Source: Rubrobacter xylanophilus (GTDB lineage Bacteria; Actinomycetota; Rubrobacteria; Rubrobacterales; Rubrobacteraceae). From it: a stretch of DNA of 64,000 nucleotides. Made by a program: the position numbers and the translations under genes. This document shows positions 34,744 to 43,532 of the stretch, piece by piece. Each line of letters starts with the position of its first letter. Position 1 is the stretch's first letter. The notes beneath the pieces are model-generated. The model did no database searches. It saw nothing but the letters and a program-made list of their open reading frames with translations, and was not told the origin of the DNA. The DNA lies in NCBI RefSeq assembly GCF_007164525.1, contig NZ_AP019791.1, positions 2,958,876-3,022,875 of the forward strand, given 5' to 3'.

Positions 34744-35763
34744 TCAGGCTCCGGGCAGGTAAAGGTAGTAGGGCTTGGCCTCCAGGTCCAGGTTCGCCGC
34801 CCTGAGCAGCTGCAGGCTCTCCGGTTCCCGGGGCTCCAGGCGGGCCAGCATCGTCTCCAGGAGGGACGGGCTCTGCACGTAGCGGACCACCCGGGCCTCA
34901 TCGAGGCCGGCGAGGTCGCGGGCGACGCGGACCGCGACGTCCAGGTTGCCCAGCCGGTCCACCAGCCCGAGCCTCTCGGCCTGTATCCCGGAGTAGACCC
35001 GCCCGTCGGCCAGCTCGCGCACCCGCTTCTCCGGGAGGTCGCGGCCCTCCACGATCACCTCGACGAACTCGTCGTAGTACTGGTCGACGATGGACTGGAA
35101 GATCCTGCGCTCGTCCTCGGTGAGCTCGTTCCACGGGTTGCCCATCGCCTTGAAGCGGCCGCTCTTTATGTAGATCTGCTTCACTCCGTACCTCTCCGAG
35201 GCCTCGGAGAAGTTCAGCAGCGGGATGAAGACCCCTATGGAGCCGGTGAGGGTGGTCTCGTTGGCGACGATCCTGTCGGCGGCCGTGGAGATGTAGTAGC
35301 CGCCGGAGGCGGCCACGTCCCCCATGGAGACGACGACGGGTTTGTCGGTGGTGCGCCGGAAGTCCTGGAGGGCGTCGTGCATCAGATCGCTCGCGGTCAC
35401 CCCGCCGCCTGGGGAGTTGACGGCCAGGACCACGGCCCGCACGCTCTCGTCCTCGCGGGCCTGGCGGAGGGCGTCGCGCAGGCCCTCGGGGGTGGCGATG
35501 GGGACGGGACCCGAGAGGGAGCTGTCCGCCGAGGCGATGGTGCCCTCCACCGGGATCACGGCGATCTTGTCGGCCCCGCCGCCGGAGACGTACTCCTCGT
35601 CGTAGGTGGTGGGGGTCGTGGTGCCCGGGGTGCCCGCGAGCAGGACGAGGGCGATGCCGAGCGCGACCAGGCCGAGAAACCCGAGCACGGCGAGCCCGCC
35701 GACTATCCAGGGCCACCTGCGGCGCCGGGGGGAAGGCGTTCCGCTCTCGCTGCTACGGTCCAA
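34744..35763 (-). CDS. sppA: signal peptide peptidase, SppA short form
   Basis: A 339-residue membrane protease. One N-terminal membrane segment (VGGLAVLGFLGLVALGIALVLLAG) precedes the ClpP-fold domain. NSPGGGVTASDLMHDAL is the oxyanion/Gly-rich strand, SMGDVAASGGYYISTAADRI contains the nucleophile Ser of ASGG, and the catalytic Lys is expected in ETTLTGSIGV-adjacent segment (YGVKQIYIKSGRFKAMG region). It degrades signal peptides and membrane fragments. TTG at 35763 with ggagga upstream. A second ClpP-fold membrane protease lies at 17116. Confidence 0.92.
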   Translation of the reverse strand: MDRSSESGTPSPRRRRWPWIVGGLAVLGFLGLVALGIALVLLAGTPGTTTPTTYDEEYVSGGGADKIAVIPVEGTIASADSSLSGPVPIATPEGLRDALRQAREDESVRAVVLAVNSPGGGVTASDLMHDALQDFRRTTDKPVVVSMGDVAASGGYYISTAADRIVANETTLTGSIGVFIPLLNFSEASERYGVKQIYIKSGRFKAMGNPWNELTEDERRIFQSIVDQYYDEFVEVIVEGRDLPEKRVRELADGRVYSGIQAERLGLVDRLGNLDVAVRVARDLAGLDEARVVRYVQSPSLLETMLARLEPREPESLQLLRAANLDLEAKPYYLYLPGA

Positions 35764-35809
35764 GGAAGTTCCTTTCCTCCGCTGTTGCGAGTCCGTTCCT
35801 CGCCCGGGG

Positions 35810-35815
35810 ATTATA
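35810..35815 (-). promoter_or_regulatory. -10 TATAAT of sppA
   Basis: Consensus TATAAT followed by ccccggg, 46 bases before the TTG and just after the stop of the upstream gene. -35 not recognisable. Confidence 0.5.
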
Positions 35816-35820
35816 TAGGG

Positions 35821-36699
35821 TCAGGAGGTGAGGCCCGGGATCTGGAGTCGTCTGCGGCGCCGGCGCAGCAGGTCCCGGGCGGCGTCCTCGGGAGAGATCC
35901 GGTCGTCGCGGGCCTCGAGCGCCAGCCGGTCGCGGTTGCGGACGATCCAGAGGTAGAGGTCCAGCTCGGTGCGGTCCGGGAAGGCGTCGAGGATCCTCTC
36001 CTCCCGGATCATCTCGGCGATCGGGCGGTAGGAGTACTCGTACCAGTCGCGCAGGGCCTCCTCGGGGGAGACGTAGCGCCTCCAGAGCTGGGAGAGCCGG
36101 AAGCCGTGGGCCTCGATGTGGGTGGCGAGCCGGCGGTAGTCGGCGACGTCGGAGAGCTCGAGCCTTATCTCCGGGAGCACCCGGTCGATGGGGAGACGTT
36201 CGAGCAGCCGACGGAGCTCCATCTTGTGCAGCAGGTCCCGGGCGGTGAGGGCCGAGTCTATGGGGATGCGGGTCCTCAGCTCTATCACCTCGGCGTCGAT
36301 CATCTCCACCCCCTGCTGGCGGGCGACCGAGACCCGGTGGTTGCCGTCGCGGACGAAGTAGGCCTCCCCGATCTTGTAGAGGCTTATGGGGGGGAGTTCC
36401 TCGGCCCGCTGCATGAGCCTGTCTATCTTCTTCCAGCGCTCGCCGATGTCCGGGTTGGAGGGCAGGAAGGCCCGGTCGAAGTCCCGGTGGCGGCCGACGC
36501 TGCCGACTATCTTCTCCACCGGGACGGTGCGCATGCCGAGGTAGACCTGCTCGACGGCCCCCAGCGCGCTCTTGACCTCCTCGAAGGAGAGCAGCCGGTT
36601 GGAGGCCGGGTCGTTGCGCAGGAAGGCCCCGATGCGTCGCAGGAAGGCCCGCCGGCGGGCGCGGCTGAAGTCCCTGTCGGCCCGCTCCTCTATGTCCAT
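35821..36699 (-). CDS. ParB/sulfiredoxin-like domain protein of unknown role
   Basis: A 292-residue protein. The middle segment LPPISLYKIGEAYFVRDGNHRVSVARQQG matches the ParB/Srx nucleotide-binding fold (GxxHR box as DGNHR) - key residues are the Gly-Asn-His-Arg. The N-terminal 100 residues and basic C-terminus (RRRRRRLQIPG) are helical. Unlike ParB partition proteins there is no helix-turn-helix and no parS context, so it is probably a nucleotide-binding or ATP-using regulator. ATG at 36699 is favoured over upstream in-frame starts because the extension is cysteine-rich and unlikely. Confidence 0.7.
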   Translation of the reverse strand: MDIEERADRDFSRARRRAFLRRIGAFLRNDPASNRLLSFEEVKSALGAVEQVYLGMRTVPVEKIVGSVGRHRDFDRAFLPSNPDIGERWKKIDRLMQRAEELPPISLYKIGEAYFVRDGNHRVSVARQQGVEMIDAEVIELRTRIPIDSALTARDLLHKMELRRLLERLPIDRVLPEIRLELSDVADYRRLATHIEAHGFRLSQLWRRYVSPEEALRDWYEYSYRPIAEMIREERILDAFPDRTELDLYLWIVRNRDRLALEARDDRISPEDAARDLLRRRRRRLQIPGLTS

Positions 36700-36767
36700 C
36701 GCACCACCACCGCAGGGAGAGAATCTACACCCCCCACAGGGCGACCACAAGCTCCTTCATGAAGGTT

Positions 36768-37373
36768 TTACAGTTCGACGAACCGGTGGCCGAAGACGTT
36801 CACGACCTCGGTGCTTCCGCGGTGCCAGATGCGCCGGGGATCGGGGCCGTAGAGGTGGACGTGACCGTGCAGCCACAGGGGCGGCCGGTGCCGGTCGATG
36901 AGCCGCAGGAAGGAGCGGAAGCCGGTGTGGCAAAGGTCCTTCCGGTCGCCGAGCCCGAAAGGCGGGGCGTGGGTGACGAAGGCGGTGGGGGCTGGGCGAC
37001 CCATCAGGGCCCGGCCGCCGATCCGGGCCGAGAGGGCGAGGGACCTCCGGGCCATCTGCCGCTCGGTGTACTGGTTGGGGCCTCCGGAGTAGAGGCGGGA
37101 GCCGGAGAGCCCGGCGAGCACGACCCCTCCGGCGTCGACTACCCGTCCGTCGAGCGGGATGCAGCCCTCGGGACGTTCGCCGCTCTCGGGAGCGGGGTCG
37201 TGGTTGCCGAGCACGTAGTAGACCGGCACCCCGAGGAGCGTGACGATGTACTCCAGGTAGTCGAAGGGCAGGTCCCCGCAGGAGATCACCGCCTCCGCTC
37301 CGGAGGCGTAGGATCTGAGAGCGGGACCGTGGAGCTGTCGCTCCACCCGGTCGCTGACGCACAGGACCTTCAT
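36768..37373 (-). CDS. calcineurin-like metallophosphoesterase
   Basis: A 201-residue protein. Motifs: ISCGDLPFDYLEY (GD), YVLGNHDPAP (GNHD), THAPPFGLGD and WLHGHVHLYG (GHxH) form the dinuclear metal site; the first D-x-H motif is modified to SDRVERQ, with His replaced, which may alter activity. ATG at 37373 after gagggag. Divergent from the Nudix gene. Substrate unknown. Confidence 0.82.
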   Translation of the reverse strand: MKVLCVSDRVERQLHGPALRSYASGAEAVISCGDLPFDYLEYIVTLLGVPVYYVLGNHDPAPESGERPEGCIPLDGRVVDAGGVVLAGLSGSRLYSGGPNQYTERQMARRSLALSARIGGRALMGRPAPTAFVTHAPPFGLGDRKDLCHTGFRSFLRLIDRHRPPLWLHGHVHLYGPDPRRIWHRGSTEVVNVFGHRFVEL

Positions 37374-37475
37374 CTCCCTCTTCCCTCCATGCCCACAAAG
37401 CATACCCGCTCGTGGCGGCCGGGTAAGAAAGCGATGTCTGTGTGGTCGGCGGACGGAGAGAGGAGGCGGATCTTC

Positions 37476-37877
37476 TTGGCCGGACCGGAGACGCCGAAGC
37501 TGATGGTGGACGTGGTGATCCCGGAGGAGGGCGGCGTCGTGCTCGTGCGCCGGGGGAGCGAGCCCTTCGAGGGGCGGTGGGCGCTTCCGGGAGGGTTCGT
37601 CGAGGTCGGGGAGACGGTCGAGGAGGCGGCCGTCCGGGAGGCGGCCGAGGAGACCGGGCTCGAGGTGGAGCTCTCGCGCCTCGTCGGGGTCTACTCCGAG
37701 CCGGGCCGGGACCCGAGGGGGCACAACGTGAGCGTGGCCTTTCTCGCCCGGCCGGTGGGCGGGGAGCTTAAGGCCTCGAGCGACGCCGCGGAGGTTGCCG
37801 TCCTGGACCCCGGTTCGGTGGAGCTGGCCTTCGACCACGCCCGGATAGTCGCCGACGCCCTCGGGAAGGGGGGATAA
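37476..37877 (+). CDS. Nudix hydrolase
   Basis: A ~133-residue Nudix protein. The complete Nudix box runs from GGFVEVGET to REAAEETGLEV (Gx5Ex7REUxEExGU). PEEGGVVLVRRGSEPFEGRW precedes it in the usual way. It would hydrolyse a nucleoside diphosphate linked to some moiety, for example ADP-ribose or an oxidised nucleotide; the class is not set. TTG at 37476 is preferred since agaggagg lies nine bases upstream; an ATG at 37434 is in frame but has no ribosome site. Confidence 0.86.
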   Translation: MAGPETPKLMVDVVIPEEGGVVLVRRGSEPFEGRWALPGGFVEVGETVEEAAVREAAEETGLEVELSRLVGVYSEPGRDPRGHNVSVAFLARPVGGELKASSDAAEVAVLDPGSVELAFDHARIVADALGKGG

Positions 37878-37901
37878 AAAGACTCCGGAGCAGGCGCCAC
37901 A

Positions 37902-37910
37902 TGGTATAGA
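37902..37910 (+). promoter_or_regulatory. extended -10 TGGTATAGA before nfeD
   Basis: TGn-TATAGA (overlapping TAGAAT) lies 33 bases before the ATG; ribosome site gaggctcc is downstream. Confidence 0.45.
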
Positions 37911-37942
37911 ATCCGGGTAGAGGCCGAGAGGAGGCTCCCCGG

Positions 37943-38413
37943 ATGGGTGAAGACCTTGACATCATCTTCTGGGCGGTGGCGGCCGCCGCGGCGTTTCTCG
38001 GGGAGATCTTCACAGTCTCCTTCTTCCTGCTGTTCTTCTGCTTGGGGGCGCTGGCGGCCCTCGTCATCGCCGCTCTGGGGTTCGGGGTGGGGCTGCAGGT
38101 CGTGGGCTTCGTCGCCGCCACCGTGCTCAGCATGGCCGTGCTGAGGCCGGCGCTCGTCAACCGCATCTCGTTGCGGGGCGGCGAGCGCTACCAGGCGCGG
38201 GGGAGCATCGCCGGCAGGAGCGGGGTGGTCACGGCTCCCATCGAGCCCGGCGCGAGCGGGACGGTCCGCATCGGCAGCGGGGAGTTCTGGAGCGCCCGGG
38301 CGGTGTACCCGGATCAGAGGATAGAGGCCGGGGCGCGGGTGCGCGTCCTGGACACCGACGGGCTCACGGCCCTCGTGGAGCCTTTGGAGGAGGAAGGAGG
38401 AGGGAAGCGTTGA
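37943..38413 (+). CDS. nfeD: NfeD-family membrane protein, short form
   Basis: A 156-residue protein with two or three membrane segments (residues ~8-75) and a soluble OB-fold-like C-terminal domain (GRSGVVTAPIEPGASGTVRIG through RVRVLDTDGLTALVEP). NfeD short proteins pair with SPFH/stomatin proteins in membrane microdomains. The TGA stop overlaps the TTG start of the SPFH gene (TTGA), so the two are translationally coupled as in many genomes. Confidence 0.9.
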   Translation: MGEDLDIIFWAVAAAAAFLGEIFTVSFFLLFFCLGALAALVIAALGFGVGLQVVGFVAATVLSMAVLRPALVNRISLRGGERYQARGSIAGRSGVVTAPIEPGASGTVRIGSGEFWSARAVYPDQRIEAGARVRVLDTDGLTALVEPLEEEGGGKR

Positions 38414-39351
38414 GCGTCGGGCTCGTGGTCCTGGGGATACTGGCGCTGGTGGTGCTCGCGTTCGCGGCGCGCAGCATCAGGATCATACCGCAGGCCCGGG
38501 TGGGGATCGTGCAGCGCCTCGGGCGCTACCACCGGACGGCGGAGAGCGGGCTGACCTTCGTCATCCCGCTGGTGGACAGGATGCTCCCCAAGACGGACCT
38601 CAGAGAGCAGGTGGTCTCCTTCCAGCCGCAGGCGGTGATCACCAACGACAACGTGGGGATCCAGATCTCCACCGTGGTCTACTACCGGATAGTGGACCCG
38701 CGGGCCGCCGAGTACGAGGTGGCCAACCTCCGGGTGGCGCTGGAGCAGATCACCCAGACCACCCTGCGCAACGTCATCGGGAACCTGACCCTGGACAGGA
38801 CGCTGGTCTCCCGCGACGAGATCAACGCCAAGCTCCGCACGGTGCTGGACGAGGTGACCGAGCGGTGGGGCGTGAGGATAACCCGGGTGGAGATAAAGGA
38901 GATCATCCCGCCCCGGGACATCCAGCAGGCGATGGAGAAGCAGATGCAGGCGGAGCGGGACCGGCGGGCGGCGATCCTGAAGGCGGAGGGGGAGAAGCGC
39001 TCGGCGATCCTGAAGGCCGAGGGCGAGAAGGAGTCGGCGATCCTGCGGGCCGAGGGGGAGCAGCGTTCGGCGGTGCTGCGGGCGGAGGGCGAGGCGGAGG
39101 CCTACCGGAAGGTGCAGCAGGCCCAGATCGAGATGGCCGGCGCCCTGTTTGCCCGGCTGCACGAGAGCGACCTCTCTCCGGAGGCCCTGCGCTACCTATA
39201 CCTCCGCACCCTCCCGGAGCTCGCGAGGGGGGAGGCGAACAAGCTCTTCGTCGTCCCCTCGGAGCTGCAGGGGCTTGCGGGGGTGGCCGCCACGCTGGCC
39301 GGCGGGGCTGCCCAGGACGACGAGAGGGGCACGGACGGCGCCTCCTCCTGA
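38410..39351 (+). CDS. SPFH/band-7 (stomatin-like) membrane protein
   Basis: A 313-residue protein: one N-terminal membrane segment, the band-7 domain (RIIPQARVGIVQRLGRYHRT through ITRVEIKEIIPP) and an Ala/Glu-rich coiled coil made of four near-identical 11-residue repeats of the AILKAEGEKRS type. Such proteins form large membrane scaffolds that organise proteases and lipids. TTG start overlaps nfeD by four bases. The C-terminus ends in a short acidic tail. Confidence 0.92.
   Translation: MSVGLVVLGILALVVLAFAARSIRIIPQARVGIVQRLGRYHRTAESGLTFVIPLVDRMLPKTDLREQVVSFQPQAVITNDNVGIQISTVVYYRIVDPRAAEYEVANLRVALEQITQTTLRNVIGNLTLDRTLVSRDEINAKLRTVLDEVTERWGVRITRVEIKEIIPPRDIQQAMEKQMQAERDRRAAILKAEGEKRSAILKAEGEKESAILRAEGEQRSAVLRAEGEAEAYRKVQQAQIEMAGALFARLHESDLSPEALRYLYLRTLPELARGEANKLFVVPSELQGLAGVAATLAGGAAQDDERGTDGASS
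38971..39102 (+). repeat. four tandem 33-bp units in the SPFH gene
   Basis: Units begin at 38971, 39004, 39037 and 39070, each coding for an 11-residue hendecad coiled-coil step (A-(I/V)-L-(K/R)-A-E-G-E...). Differences are mostly silent, consistent with duplication of a short coding unit. Confidence 0.8.
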
Positions 39352-39356
39352 GGCTT

Positions 39357-40016
39357 CTATCTGCGGGTCACGTCGTGTGAGGTGAACCAGCCCTTCGAGA
39401 GCGCCCGGCGGACCGCCTCCCCCCGGGACCCCACGTTGAGCTTGGTGTAGATGTTCGCCAGGTGCCGCTTGACGGTGGCCTCGGCGAGGTGCAGCTCGCT
39501 CGCCACCTGGCGGTTGGAGAGCCCCCGGGCGACGAGGAGCAGGATCTCCAGCTCCCGCTCGGAGAGCTCGCAGTCCTCGGCTCCCCCCGCGCCCTCGATG
39601 AGCCCCCGGGGTACCGCCAGAAGGACGTTGTCGCCGCCCGGCGAGCGGGCCGCCGAGCGCACCGCGGCGAGCAGCTCCTGCAGGGTGGCGCTCTTGGTGA
39701 CGTAGGCGCGGGCCCCGAGGCGCACCAGCTCGCGGGCGAGCCGGGCCTCGGCGAAGACGGTGACGATCACGGCCCGGGTCTCGGGGCTGGCCTCCGGCAG
39801 CCGGAGCAGCACCTCCCGGGCGTCCATCTCGGGCATCTCCACGTCCAGGATGGCCACGTCGGGCTTGTGGCGCCGGATCTCCTCGAGCGCCTCCCGCCCG
39901 TCCTCGGCCTCCCCGACGACCTCGATGTCTCCGCCGGTCAGGAGCATCTCCCTGAGCCCCTGCCGGAACATGGTGTGGTCGTCGGCGAGGACCACCCGGA
40001 TCTTCTCACCCGCCAC
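39357..40016 (-). CDS. NarL/LuxR-family response regulator
   Basis: A 219-residue regulator. Receiver domain: Asp12-Asp13 acid pocket, phospho-acceptor Asp58 in VAILDVEMPEMD, Thr and Lys of the switch in VIVTVFA and VTKSATLQE. C-terminal LuxR-type helix-turn-helix LSERELEILLLVARGLSNRQVASELHLAEATVKRHL. It ends three bases downstream of the kinase gene and is surely its partner. Confidence 0.93.
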   Translation of the reverse strand: MAGEKIRVVLADDHTMFRQGLREMLLTGGDIEVVGEAEDGREALEEIRRHKPDVAILDVEMPEMDAREVLLRLPEASPETRAVIVTVFAEARLARELVRLGARAYVTKSATLQELLAAVRSAARSPGGDNVLLAVPRGLIEGAGGAEDCELSERELEILLLVARGLSNRQVASELHLAEATVKRHLANIYTKLNVGSRGEAVRRALSKGWFTSHDVTRR

Positions 40017-40019
40017 CGC

Positions 40020-41147
40020 CTACCTCCCGAGCGGGATGCGCACCTCCACCCGCGTCCCCTCCCCCGGGGAGGTGCGCAGCCGGAAGTCGCCCCGCAGCAG
40101 CTGCGTCCGCTCGCGCATGGACGAGAGCCCGACCCCTTCGTGCTCCGATGAAGCCTCGAAGCCCTTGCCGTGGTCCGTCACGGCGGCCCGCACCTCCTCC
40201 GGGTTCACCGCGACCTCCAGCACCAGGGCCTTCGTCTCCGAGTGGGCCACTGCGTTGCGGATTCCCTCCCGCAGGATCATGTACAACTGGTCCCGCACGT
40301 GGTCGGGCATGTGTTCCTCGTCGCCGCTGAAGGAGATCTCGGTCCTCACCCCGGCGGGTACGGTGGCCTCCAGGAGGTTCTGCAGGGCGAGCTCGAGCCC
40401 CTGGCTTGCCTCGGAGCCGCGCAGCTCCCGGGCGAGGTTGCGGGCCGCCTCCACCGACCTCCGGGCGGCCTCCGCGGCCCTCTGCAGCTTCTGCCGGGCG
40501 GTTTCGGGGTCGGAGCTCGCCAGGGCCTCGTGCAGCTCCAGGCTCTGGGCGACCAGCGCCATGGAGTGCGCCAGCCGGTCGTGCAACTCGCGCGAGAGCC
40601 GCCGGCGCTCCTCGGCCTGTACCTCGGTGAGCTTGGCGAGCAGGTAGTCCACGTGGGAGACCATCGCCTCCCGGGCGGTGTGGTCCATGATCGCCTCCTG
40701 CACCCTGAGGGAGAGCCGCAACACCTCCCCGGGCGGCTCGCCGGAGAGGTCCAGCTCCCCCAGCACCCGCTCGAGCGCGGCCTTCGAGAGCTCGAGCCCC
40801 GCCCGGAAGGACTCGTCCGGGGGATGCGAGAGGGGCTCACCGGCCGCCTCCTGGTTGCGGGAGATCTCCTCTCCCACCCGGAGCTCCGGCCTCTCCCGAC
40901 CCCGCAGCGCCTCGGCGACGAGCCGGAGGAGCCTCCGAGCCTGCTCCAGCAGCTCGTCGCGGGAGGCTCCCTCGCCGCTCAGGAGCAGGCTCTGCGCCCG
41001 CTCCAGCCGCCGCTCGTAGTCCTCCACTATCTCTTCCGCGTGCTCCTCCAGCACCCGCGCCGCCCGGTGCCGGAGGCTCTCCTGTCCGGGAGGAGGTGTT
41101 CTCTCTCGCTCTGCTTCTCTCATTCCTCGCGTCTCGCCCGCCTCCAC
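40020..41147 (-). CDS. cytoplasmic sensor histidine kinase, NarL type, with RsbRD-like N-terminus
   Basis: A 375-residue kinase without any membrane segment. HisKA_3 phospho-acceptor His189 lies in RRLSRELHDRLAHSMALVAQ; the ATPase domain has REGIRNAVAHSETK (N box), TDHGKGFE (G1) and GVGLSSMRERT (G2). The N-terminal ~150 residues are helical, with LEEHAEEIVEDYERRLERA resembling the RsbRD N-terminal (RsbT co-antagonist-like) domain, so it may sense a cytoplasmic cue. GTG at 41147 is 12 bases after the GH31 stop; an ATG at 41123 is the alternative. Confidence 0.88.
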   Translation of the reverse strand: MEAGETRGMREAERERTPPPGQESLRHRAARVLEEHAEEIVEDYERRLERAQSLLLSGEGASRDELLEQARRLLRLVAEALRGRERPELRVGEEISRNQEAAGEPLSHPPDESFRAGLELSKAALERVLGELDLSGEPPGEVLRLSLRVQEAIMDHTAREAMVSHVDYLLAKLTEVQAEERRRLSRELHDRLAHSMALVAQSLELHEALASSDPETARQKLQRAAEAARRSVEAARNLARELRGSEASQGLELALQNLLEATVPAGVRTEISFSGDEEHMPDHVRDQLYMILREGIRNAVAHSETKALVLEVAVNPEEVRAAVTDHGKGFEASSEHEGVGLSSMRERTQLLRGDFRLRTSPGEGTRVEVRIPLGR

Positions 41148-41159
41148 GCCACAGGGGCT

Positions 41160-43523
41160 CTATATACCCGGATGCCGGGATCCGGTACCTTCTCCGATGT
41201 GGACGAGGCTCCACTTTACCCGGCCCTCGAGCGGATCCTCGACGAGCACCGGCTCCTCCTCTCTGAGTTCGACGCGCAGCGGGAGCGGCTCTTCCCCACC
41301 GGGGAGGAGTATGCTGCCCTCTGCGGTCTCCTTCTCCGCCAGGAAGACCGCGAGCTCCAGGTTTTCCCAGTCCATGAGGCCGGTGTGCTGCGCCGGGGCG
41401 GCCCGCGGGATCGCCGCTCCCTCGCGCACCAGGATTACCGCGGGCACCTCCTTTCCGGCGGCCAGCCGGTGCCAGCGCCCTCCTTCGTGGGCCTCGCCGG
41501 AGGAATACGAGATCCATGCGCCGGGCGGCAGGTAGACGTCCCGCTCGTGGTCCTCGGAGAGCAGGGGGGCGACGAGCAGGTCCTCCCCGAAGAGGTACTC
41601 GTCCTCCACCAGCCACGAGGTGGCATCCTGCGGATGAGCGAAGAAGAGGGGTCGGATCATCGGGTGTCCCCGACCGGCGCACAGCGCGGCCTGGGCGTAG
41701 ACGTAGGGCAGCAGGGCATAGCGGAGCTCCACGATCTTGCGGAACCTCTCGGTGAACTTTCCGCCGTATTCCCAGGGTTCGGTGGGCGGTTGTCCGTGGC
41801 AGCGGACATGGGAGCAGAGCGCCCCGAAGGCCAGCCACCGCAGGTAGAGCTCCGGCGGGCTCGGGGCCGAGAACCCCCCGATGAAGTGCCCCCAGAAGGA
41901 GAAGCCGCACAGTCCTAGCGAGAGCCCGGCGCGCAGCGTCGCGGCCATGGCGCCGTAGGTGGGCTCCGGGTCGCCGCCCCAGTGGAGCGGGTAGCGCTGG
42001 CTGCCGGCCCACCCGCTGCGGGCCCACTGGATGCTTTCCCCCGTGACCTCCCCGGTCGCCGCGGCGACCGCCGCGTTGTAGCGCAGGGGGTAGAGGTTGT
42101 GCTCGTGGAAGCCGCCCTGCCGGGTGTGGTAGAGACCCGAGAGCGGGGCCGCCTCGCCGAAGTCGGCGGTGAAGGCCGCGACCCCCTCTCGGAGGAGCCG
42201 TCTGAGCAGGGATTGGTACCACCGCAGGGCCTCCGGGTTGGAGAGGTCTATGATCGCGTCGTCCACCGGCGGCTTGCCGTTGGCGGAGAGCACCGCGTAG
42301 TTGCGGTCTATCGCCTCCTTGTGCAGGGCGTCGTTGGGGTGGAGGTAGGGGAACTGCCAGAGGCTCAGCCGGAAGCCCCCCTTGCGGAGGTCGGAGATCA
42401 TGCGTTCGGGCTCGGGAAAGCGGGTGGCGGAGAACCGGAAATCGTTGTGGAAGGGCTTCTCGGTCCAGCCGGTGTCCAGGTGGATCGCGTCGCACGGGAT
42501 CCGGTGCTCCCGCAGCCGCCGGGCCACCTCGCGCACCTCCGGCTCCGAGCGGTAGCTCTCGCGGCCCATCCACAGCCCGAACGACCACAGCGGGGGCAGC
42601 GGGCTGCGGCCGGTCAGGGCCGTATAGGAGGAGAGCACCTCCCGGGGGGAGCCGAAGAAGAAGAACAGGTCCAGGACGTCGTCGCCGAGGTAGATTATGT
42701 TGGCCGCATCGTACGAGTGCCCGACGTCCAGGGTGAGGGGGGCGCTCGTGTGGACGAAGAGCCCATAACCCCGGCTGCTGAGCAGGAAGGGGACGGGCTT
42801 GTACATTCGGGGCGTCTGGGCACTGTAGGCGTCGTAGGCCCACAGGACGAGCCGCTGGCCCCGCTTGTCCAGGCGGGTGAAGGATTCGCCGCCGCCGTAG
42901 AGCCTCTCGCCCGGCGCGAGCGCGAGGCTCGCCGCGACGTGCCGGTGCAGGTTGGAGGCGTTCCTGACGAAGCACAGAGGCGTCTGCAGGGTGTTGACCA
43001 CCGCCATGGAGTCCGAGAGGTGGTTGGTGGCGGTGAGGAGTCTGCCCGAAGCGTCCCGGAACTCGAACCTCACCGGGCTGCGCCGCAGGGTCAGAGAGCC
43101 GCGGGGACCGCGCCACACGACCCGATCGCCGAGGTCCTCGGTCTCCCACGAGGGGTCTCTCTCCCCCGGTTCCGCGACGAGTATGGGCGAAGATGGCGGC
43201 GTGCCGGAGGACGGGCGGGCGGCTATTCTGACCCGCAGCGTTCCGGGGGCGACCGGTGAGACCCGGAAGGGGAGGGTCTGATCCTCCTCGTACTCGCCCG
43301 GCGGGACGTCCTCCCACACCCGGTAGTCTTCCAGCTGCAGGGTGAGCTGGTGGTAGGAGACCCGCTGCCGGAGCGCCATCCCCTTCCACAGGATCTTCCC
43401 GGCACCCGAGGCGGCGTCGAGGGAGACGGCGCTGTCGGCGACGAAGAAATGGTTCTCCTGGCGGCCGAACTCCCCGCTCACGTCCACCGGATGGTTCTGG
43501 AACCGGACGTTCTGCTCGCCCAT
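41160..43523 (-). CDS. GH31 family glycosidase (alpha-xylosidase/alpha-glucosidase type)
   Basis: A 787-residue glycoside hydrolase of family 31. The N-terminal beta-sandwich (1-260) precedes the catalytic barrel: WSFGLWMGRESYRSEPEV, DAIHLDTGWTEKPFHNDF, and AAFTADFGEAAP, whose Asp is the nucleophile; the acid/base Asp lies in HWGGDPEPTYG. FTADFGE is the form seen in YicI-like alpha-xylosidases rather than the WxDMNE of alpha-glucosidases. No signal peptide, so it acts in the cytoplasm on imported oligosaccharides. ATG at 43523. It sits between an SDR gene (9-base gap) and the two-component pair. Confidence 0.9.
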   Translation of the reverse strand: MGEQNVRFQNHPVDVSGEFGRQENHFFVADSAVSLDAASGAGKILWKGMALRQRVSYHQLTLQLEDYRVWEDVPPGEYEEDQTLPFRVSPVAPGTLRVRIAARPSSGTPPSSPILVAEPGERDPSWETEDLGDRVVWRGPRGSLTLRRSPVRFEFRDASGRLLTATNHLSDSMAVVNTLQTPLCFVRNASNLHRHVAASLALAPGERLYGGGESFTRLDKRGQRLVLWAYDAYSAQTPRMYKPVPFLLSSRGYGLFVHTSAPLTLDVGHSYDAANIIYLGDDVLDLFFFFGSPREVLSSYTALTGRSPLPPLWSFGLWMGRESYRSEPEVREVARRLREHRIPCDAIHLDTGWTEKPFHNDFRFSATRFPEPERMISDLRKGGFRLSLWQFPYLHPNDALHKEAIDRNYAVLSANGKPPVDDAIIDLSNPEALRWYQSLLRRLLREGVAAFTADFGEAAPLSGLYHTRQGGFHEHNLYPLRYNAAVAAATGEVTGESIQWARSGWAGSQRYPLHWGGDPEPTYGAMAATLRAGLSLGLCGFSFWGHFIGGFSAPSPPELYLRWLAFGALCSHVRCHGQPPTEPWEYGGKFTERFRKIVELRYALLPYVYAQAALCAGRGHPMIRPLFFAHPQDATSWLVEDEYLFGEDLLVAPLLSEDHERDVYLPPGAWISYSSGEAHEGGRWHRLAAGKEVPAVILVREGAAIPRAAPAQHTGLMDWENLELAVFLAEKETAEGSILLPGGEEPLPLRVELREEEPVLVEDPLEGRVKWSLVHIGEGTGSRHPGI

Positions 43524-43532
43524 CCTGCGTCC

